From Chara braunii (Eukaryota; Streptophyta; Charophyceae; Charales; Characeae), in assembly GCA_003427395.1 (NCBI GenBank), contig BFEA01000370.1, positions 964,746-987,070 of the forward strand: 22,325 nucleotides of DNA, written 5' to 3'. Below are positions 17,791 through 22,325 of this stretch, in pieces. Under the pieces are notes generated by a model. That model was not told where the DNA came from. It saw nothing but the letters and a program-made list of their open reading frames with translations, and searched no databases. The translations under genes and the position numbers were made by a program. Every line of letters starts with the position of its first letter. Position 1 is the stretch's first letter.

Positions 17791-18254
17791 TGTACAAGAA
17801 ATACTAAGATCAACCCACTATGAATCAAGTCTACGAGCTTCCACCAAAAAGGTGTATCACTTAACCAATAGGTAGTGAGCTGGGATGAACGTGAAGCCCG
17901 TTGAAGGACATTTCACCCAGCATGGAACATATCCATGTGAGATGTACAAGCAGTCCCAAGATCAACCCACTCTGAATCGAACCTACGTGCTTCCACCAAA
18001 GAGGTGGATCACTTAACCAATAGGAAGTGAGCTGGGATGCCCGTGAAGCCCCTTGAAGGACTTTTCACCCAGCATGGAATATAATAATATATCCATGTGA
18101 CAAGATGTACACGCAGTCCCAAGATTAACCCACTATGAATAGAACCTACGATCTTCCACCAAAGAGGTGGATCACTTAACCAGTAGGAAGTGAGATGGGA
18201 TGAAAGTGAAGCCACTTGAGGGACATTTCACCCAGCATGGACTATATCCATGAC
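17791..18254 (-). repeat. Tandem array of three SINE-like units (152 and 163 bp periods)
   Basis: Units begin with TGTACA at 17791, 17943 and 18106 and end near CCCAGCATGG plus TATCCATG. The third period is longer because of an ATAATAAT expansion. On the minus strand each unit reads CCCAGCTCACTTCCTATTGG, GGTTAAGTGATCCACC, TCTTTGGTGGAAG, then a B-box-like GGTTCGATTCA (17983-17973, best in unit 2). The A-box-like AGCTCA and the spacing recall a tRNA. Units are about 85-90 percent alike by eye. A tRNA-derived SINE turned into a short tandem array is the best reading. Confidence 0.7.
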
Positions 18255-18263
18255 CCGGTGCAT

Positions 18264-18408
18264 ATACCCCATGCTGGGGCGGGGTGAAATGTCCCTCAAG
18301 GGGATAACTTTCAACCCCCCCCCAGCTCACTTTCCTATTGGTTGAGTGATCCACCTCTTTGGTGGAGGGTCGTAGGTTTGATTCCTAGTGGGTTGATCTT
18401 GGGACGTC
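18264..18408 (+). repeat. Fourth SINE-like unit in inverted orientation
   Basis: Read on the plus strand it gives CCATGCTGGG, GGTGAAATGTCCCTCAAGGG, CCAGCTCACTTTCCTATTGG, CCACCTCTTTGGTGGAGG, then GGTTTGATTCC (18375-18385), the best B box of the four. It faces unit 3, so 18106-18254 and 18264-18408 form a large palindrome with a loop of about ten bases. An extra run of nine C lies inside. Confidence 0.8.
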
Positions 18409-18790
18409 TAATATATTTGCAAGTTAACCTGAGTTTCACATGCTGATTAGTAGGCATCATCCGGCGACCACAACATAATATGCCGTCTGCTACAGATGGG
18501 CAATAACCGAACTGTCACGTCTTGATGCCGATCAGCCGGTGTCATCAGCCATCCAGCAGAGAGGGGAGACCCTTGCTTTCACATGTCCATGAGTTGGCAT
18601 CATACTTGCGAGTGCACGTCGTGCGGGCTGTTCCTTACGTGCGGCACATGCACCCAACTGATCCCGTGCGGCGCACGACGTGTGCGGGGAACGACCCGTC
18701 ACCCCCCTCAGAAAAAAAAAGGCCGGGTTCAAAATGGTGCATTTGAGGCCCCCCGCCAAAATACAAGCGAGATGAAAAAAAAAATTACAG
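18409..18790. other. Intergenic stretch with a GC-rich hairpin
   Basis: CACGTCGTGC (18615-18624) pairs perfectly with GCACGACGTG (18673-18682), with further pairing outside, making an imperfect hairpin of about 25-base arms. No gene is recognised. Confidence 0.5.
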
Positions 18791-18794
18791 GAGT

Positions 18795-19213
18795 ACTGCC
18801 TCACCTTGCTCCTCCTCCCCTTCCTCATCCTCAATGTCTCCTCCTCCCTTCTCCTTTTCATCTCCTCCGACTCGTCCTCCTCCTCCTGCTCTTCCTCATC
18901 ATCCTTGTCTCCTCCTCCTCCTCGTACTTCCTCATCTTCCATGCCTCCTCGTCTCCTTCCCTTCCTCATGTCCTCCCCTTCCTCGTGTCCTCCCCTTCCT
19001 CGCCGTCCATGTTTCCTCCTCCTCCCCCTCGTCCTCCTCCTCCTGCCCTTCCTCTTTTCCCTCCGTCCATCTCTTCTCCTCCCCCTATCTCGACTCCTCG
19101 TCCTAGTCGTCCTCGCTATCCTCGTCGTCCTCCTCGTCCACATCCTCCTCCTCCTCTCCATATCCCCCTCTCCTCGCCATATCCCCATCTTCCTGTCATA
19201 CACCCCCCCCGTT
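18795..19213 (+). repeat. 420-bp polypyrimidine (CTC/TCC) tract
   Basis: Nearly pure C/T on the plus strand with CTC, TCC and CCT words and only scattered purines. It is an interrupted triplet microsatellite. All six frames stay open for long distances, so the long frames here (273 codons on the minus strand, 303 and 142 on the plus strand) encode Arg/Glu/Gly-rich or Ser/Pro/Leu-rich artefacts. Confidence 0.95.
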
Positions 19214-19550
19214 CCCCCTCCCAGAAAAAGATAAAAAACAATAATAAAAATAAAAAACCTGCACGATTCCACACAGGCACCCCCCCCCCACGGAACTCCG
19301 CACGGAACTCTGCAAGAATGTGCGGCTCGTGCGGTTGCAAGAATGGTTGGCATCGTCTGCCATGCATGTTGTGTCTCACAGAAACAGGCATAACCAATCC
19401 TTGTTCCAAGTTTCCATTGGACATAGACACATCGATGACATTACCTCCAATCGTGCACATCGTACAACTGACGCTTGCATGCAATTCAATTTAGTCAATT
19501 TGTTAATAAACTTCATTGGAGAAGTTATTTGTACAATATTTGTTATGAAG
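19214..19550. other. Downstream flank of the fucosyltransferase gene
   Basis: This should include the 3' untranslated region, since the gene runs leftward and stops at 19551. No AATAAA is seen on the minus strand close to the stop. A C run (about 19282-19293) and a short direct repeat ACGGAACTC (19295 and 19307) lie further out. Confidence 0.45.
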
Positions 19551-22154
19551 TTAATATGAACCTGTTCTCGCTCTCAATTGCACACCGCGATGGTAATCTT
19601 CACAAGCTACGAACGGAGAACCAGGGCCCTTGTCATACATTTGCTTCCGGATGTGAACATGTCCGTCATCGATGCACTTCCATTTGTCGTTATTCCAGGG
19701 GGGGAAATGGAAGCAAGCATCTCTACTCTGCCAATTGAAACAGGACCTCGCTCTCGCTTCGTTGTCCGCTGCATTGATGGAACTAATATCCCAACCAGAG
19801 TTAAGTTGCTGAGGGTTCACCAAGCCCGCAATTGCCTGCGAGAAGTAACCAAAGGTCGACCAATGGCTAGTGAAAAGCACATCACTCAAACCCAGAAGCC
19901 ACATATCGACAAATGCTGCCTCATTGTGTTCTACTAGGGATGAATGCTGCTCCGTTTCCAAGATCTCCTGGTGTACGATTACCCTATCACCGGTCGCAGA
20001 GGGCCTTATGCCATATATTCTTTTCAGAGTCTTGTAATACACGTCGTGCAGAGAAGCTACCAATACAGTTACACCACCTTTACTTCTTCTACTCTGAGCA
20101 TAGTATCCGGCCCCCTCTACACCATTGCCGCCCCCGTTCGTGCTGCTTTGCCCTCTAGCCCGGCGGAAGCTGTCAGCTTCGAAGAGTAGCACACCCTGCG
20201 GCTGGTGCTCGGGGTCAACAGTGGAANCTGCAGTTCCACTCTCAGTCTTATTTCGGATCTTCCCTGAGATCNGGCNCAGGTCTGGCACCTGGACCTCNAC
20301 TGTGTCTCTTGTGACCCTCAATGAGACCCCTGGTTNTGGCAGCACTCCTCCATTGATGAGGCAATCNAGCAGGCCTGCCAATCTTTTTGTGGGGTTATCG
20401 TCCATTTCACGCANTTGTACCCCCACAAGCCTGTCNGTTTTCGACAGATAGAACCTGTGAGTTCTTGTGATCCTCTCCCAAACCTCGTCCTNGGGCAGGA
20501 ACAGGAGGCGAGCCAGGCGCGTGTACACAATGCCATCCGGAAACCACNGGTTCAGCNTCTCGCTGAANTGCGGCATGACAAACAACCCGGGAATNAAGTA
20601 CTGGTTGCTGTACATTCCAAGCCACTTGACCTTGGACAAAATCTCCTGCTCNCGGACGCAGAAGAAGCGTGCATTTTCACCAANTGTCTCGCTGACCTGA
20701 TATATCTTCACTGACNCCCACCNTGGAGNNCGGCCTNTTGGTATTTTGCCAGGATCGGGTGATTCAAGCTCCTTCCTTACTCCTGTGCTGTTGTCCCTCT
20801 CCTGTGACTTGTTGGCAGCAATCACAAGAGGCATGCTTGTACTCCTCATCGCAGCGGATATGTCAGCAGTATCGACGCCATTAACAGCAGAGATGTTAGT
20901 CGCAGACATGTTAGCAGCAAAAATGTTAGCAGTGGAGACTTTAGCTGCAGCGATGTTAGCAGCAGAAATGTTACCAGCAGAGATGTTAGGGGTCAAAAGA
21001 CTCGAAACTTGCGACTTTTTGGCCATTGCAGTTACACGGGCTGGCCTGGTTGCCTCATCAACAGCAACGGTAATGTTCGGCGCATTTCTGAATGACCGGC
21101 CACTGATCCCCTTGGGCGCTTTCCATGAGTGATTGGTGAAGGGTTCGCATATCAGATGAGGCATGTCCTCTCTTGTTTCCACAAGAAGAACGCGCCAGGT
21201 GAGGACAGAGTAAGGGAAGGTTGATGCCAGGGATGCAAATCGATTCCCGAGTCCATCCGATGGGCAAAACCATACAATATATGAGCAGCCAGGCAACTCT
21301 TCTCCACCGCTGCTTCGCTTCTCCGACGAGAGGTGGCCTTCTGCTCCTGTGTCATCAGACTGCTTCTTGAAATTGGCGACCAAGTCCACGCCCACCACGC
21401 ATGATCTGTGGTGCTCCTCGTACTTGTTCAAAAGCTCCTCCAGCTTGCTGTCTAATGTCAGGTTTGTCCCATAGCGTAGGTACTGGGCAATTTCCTTCCT
21501 GCTGCGGCACGAAAACGGATTGACCCCAGCATCCACTTGAAGTTCAGCGGGCAGAGATGTAACATTTCCTCTCCCTTCACCACTCTGAGGCTGAGTTTGG
21601 ATTGGAACGGTTACGGCTAGTGAACCTTCTGCTGTCCGGACAGAGCTCAAGTCCCTTCTGCCTTGGTTTGATGATACTGAGCAGTTCTTCAACCTGGCAC
21701 TGTGATGATTGGATTCTGACACATTTTGAAAACTGTGAGCGTCTGATAAATTTTGAAAACTGGGAGTGTCCAATTCTGACACATTCCGAAATCTGTCAGC
21801 ATCTGATACATTTTTAGATCTGTGAGTGTCCAATTCTGACACATTCCGAAATCTGTCAGCATCTGATACATTTTTAGATCTGTGAGCATCTTCCTGTCCA
21901 TCCGTTTGCATTCGAATCGTGGGCAGTTGATCGTCCACTGTCCATACGTATGGCCACCAGTTGTCTCTCTGGACAAGGAGCTTCACCTGTGAGAAACACA
22001 CAAGGAAAAACCCGATGAACACAGTTAAACGCACCTTGCCATGGTCGAGCATTGCCATCTGCCTGTTTGGCCGTGGCCTACTGTGCTTTGGCTGATGGGC
22101 ATGATGGGCACCATGCCATCTTTGCATGCTGGTTATCGCTTGCGCTCCCATCAT
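19551..22154 (-). CDS. Plant-type alpha-1,2-fucosyltransferase (GT37, xyloglucan fucosyltransferase-like), 867 aa, single exon
   Basis: The product should move fucose from GDP-fucose to a galactose or arabinose residue of a cell-wall glycan in the Golgi; the acceptor cannot be read from sequence. Residues count from the ATG at 22154. A cytoplasmic head of about 40 residues precedes one hydrophobic anchor (41-61), as in type II Golgi enzymes. A sequon-rich stem follows. The catalytic region starts near 290 with CSYIVWFCPSDGLGNRF, the family's DGLGNR element. RFFC..EQEIL near 497, LFLPxDEVWERI near 551, GVQxRE at 578-583 and TSHWSTFGY at 762-770 are all typical of plant fucosyltransferases, as is the Cys-rich end (C805, C814, C827; CFHFPP). 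Land-plant members are about 500-650 aa; the excess lies in the stem and in inserts near 385-435 and 620-695. A GTG two codons upstream also lies in frame, but a TGA stands before it, so the ATG is the likely start. The gene ends TAA at 19551-19553. Twenty codons between 20227 and 20735 contain an N. No intron is needed to keep the frame. The family call is firm; substrate is unknown. Confidence 0.9.
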   Translation of the reverse strand: MMGAQAITSMQRWHGAHHAHQPKHSRPRPNRQMAMLDHGKVRLTVFIGFFLVCFSQVKLLVQRDNWWPYVWTVDDQLPTIRMQTDGQEDAHRSKNVSDADRFRNVSELDTHRSKNVSDADRFRNVSELDTPSFQNLSDAHSFQNVSESNHHSARLKNCSVSSNQGRRDLSSVRTAEGSLAVTVPIQTQPQSGEGRGNVTSLPAELQVDAGVNPFSCRSRKEIAQYLRYGTNLTLDSKLEELLNKYEEHHRSCVVGVDLVANFKKQSDDTGAEGHLSSEKRSSGGEELPGCSYIVWFCPSDGLGNRFASLASTFPYSVLTWRVLLVETREDMPHLICEPFTNHSWKAPKGISGRSFRNAPNITVAVDEATRPARVTAMAKKSQVSSLLTPNISAGNISAANIAAAKVSTANIFAANMSATNISAVNGVDTADISAAMRSTSMPLVIAANKSQERDNSTGVRKELESPDPGKIPXGXXPXWXSVKIYQVSETXGENARFFCVXEQEILSKVKWLGMYSNQYXIPGLFVMPXFSEXLNXWFPDGIVYTRLARLLFLPXDEVWERITRTHRFYLSKXDRLVGVQXREMDDNPTKRLAGLXDCLINGGVLPXPGVSLRVTRDTXEVQVPDLXXISGKIRNKTESGTAXSTVDPEHQPQGVLLFEADSFRRARGQSSTNGGGNGVEGAGYYAQSRRSKGGVTVLVASLHDVYYKTLKRIYGIRPSATGDRVIVHQEILETEQHSSLVEHNEAAFVDMWLLGLSDVLFTSHWSTFGYFSQAIAGLVNPQQLNSGWDISSINAADNEARARSCFNWQSRDACFHFPPWNNDKWKCIDDGHVHIRKQMYDKGPGSPFVACEDYHRGVQLRARTGSY
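20227..20735. other. Patch of scattered single Ns inside the fucosyltransferase gene
   Basis: Isolated Ns occur every 10-40 bases here, leaving 20 undetermined codons, yet the reading frame is intact on both sides. This looks like low-quality or polymorphic consensus rather than an assembly gap. One N falls inside the GVQxR motif, so the identity of that residue cannot be judged. Confidence 0.9.
20887..20991 (-). repeat. Seven 15-bp in-frame tandem units within the fucosyltransferase catalytic region
   Basis: Seven contiguous 15-bp units, based on GCAGAGATGTTAGTC on the plus strand, run without phase slips. On the coding strand they give five-residue repeats: PNISA, GNISA, ANIAA, AKVST, ANIFA, ANMSA and TNISA. 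Several are N-glycosylation sequons. The array lies between the DGLGNR segment and the RFFC segment, where land-plant enzymes have a much shorter linker. It is probably a surface loop expansion rather than part of the active site. Confidence 0.93.
21721..21900 (-). repeat. 60-bp in-frame minisatellite in the fucosyltransferase stem
   Basis: Three head-to-tail 60-bp units are visible. The units starting at 21781 and 21841 are identical over at least 46 bp, and the one starting at 21721 is diverged. Because 60 is a multiple of three, the array stays in frame and encodes 20-residue blocks. Two blocks read HRSKNVSDADRFRNVSELDT and the third has the pattern SFQNLSD..SFQNVSE. Each block carries two N-x-S sequons, so the luminal stem is predicted to be heavily N-glycosylated. 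The near identity of two units suggests recent duplication. Confidence 0.95.
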
Positions 22155-22325
22155 CTTCACTGACTTCCTCTCTCAAGCTGGTTGATGGAGAAGACGGCAC
22201 TGATCAGACGATGTCCTGCAAGCATAGGAGGAGGAAACGATGGTCATTGGAATAGCATTGGATGAAATGCATAAACTCCCTGATGCCAACTCAAAAAGTG
22301 GACAGTCATTCCAGTCTGTGGCTTT
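22155..22325 (-). other. Upstream flank of the fucosyltransferase gene
   Basis: The 171 bases upstream of the ATG should hold the 5' untranslated region and possibly promoter. An in-frame stop (TGA at 22173-22175) lies seven codons before the ATG, so the frame does not extend further. I see no convincing TATA box or other named element. The window ends before any further promoter sequence. Confidence 0.5.

Noticed and set aside
17791-18408. CRISPR-like or functional tRNA array
   Set aside because: Units are about 150 bp, diverged and have no spacer/repeat structure. The tRNA-like words cannot be folded into a full cloverleaf.
18532-19494. Long open frames on both strands (273 codons minus, 303 codons plus)
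   Set aside because: They are created by the CTC/TCC low-complexity tract, which lacks stops in every frame. The peptides are pure Arg/Glu/Gly or Ser/Pro/Leu runs without any domain.
22052-22255. Plus-strand frame opposite the fucosyltransferase start
   Set aside because: It is antisense to the N-terminal coding region of a well supported gene and has no motif of its own.

Overview
The window looks like gene-poor nuclear DNA from a streptophyte. The only gene I can identify with confidence is a plant-type (GT37) alpha-1,2-fucosyltransferase on the minus strand at the right end. That family makes fucosylated xyloglucan and other cell-wall glycans in land plants and their algal relatives. Everything else is repeat-rich, decayed intergenic sequence: microsatellites, minisatellites, tRNA-derived and poly(A)-tailed retroposon remnants, foldbacks and AT-rich spacers. 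The low gene density, the low-complexity inserts in a conserved enzyme and the draft-style Ns would suit a large charophyte genome such as Chara. That assignment is inference, not something read directly from the sequence.

Layout. Positions 1-310 are low-quality sequence with scattered Ns. Positions 312-4145 form a block bounded by two inverted copies of one sequence (about 312-445 and 4009-4145). Inside it are a stop-riddled minus-strand frame (727-2049), three copies of a G-rich 50-bp motif in AT-rich DNA, and a cluster of three telomere-like TTAGGGTTT motifs. Positions 4150-10440 hold no recognisable gene, only degenerate tandem repeats, an AT-rich spacer and a foldback. Positions 10440-15850 hold four related copies of a poly(A)-tailed retroposon in both orientations, two longer tandem duplications, one possible transposase remnant and a tRNA-like retroposon head. 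Positions 16480-19220 hold microsatellites ((CT)34, (GAAA)n), a candidate tRNA-derived SINE ending in the GAAA tract, an array of three direct plus one inverted SINE-like units, and a 420-bp strand-asymmetric polypyrimidine tract. Positions 19551-22154 are the fucosyltransferase gene, uninterrupted and apparently intronless, although 20 of its codons contain an N.

No operon logic applies here. The main biological interest is the fucosyltransferase, which carries two perfectly phased in-frame minisatellites: 60-bp units in the stem and 15-bp units inside the catalytic region. Both encode N-glycosylation-sequon-rich peptide. A second point of interest is the architecture of the flanking repeats. 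I found no CRISPR array, rRNA, canonical tRNA or bacterial-type defence system.
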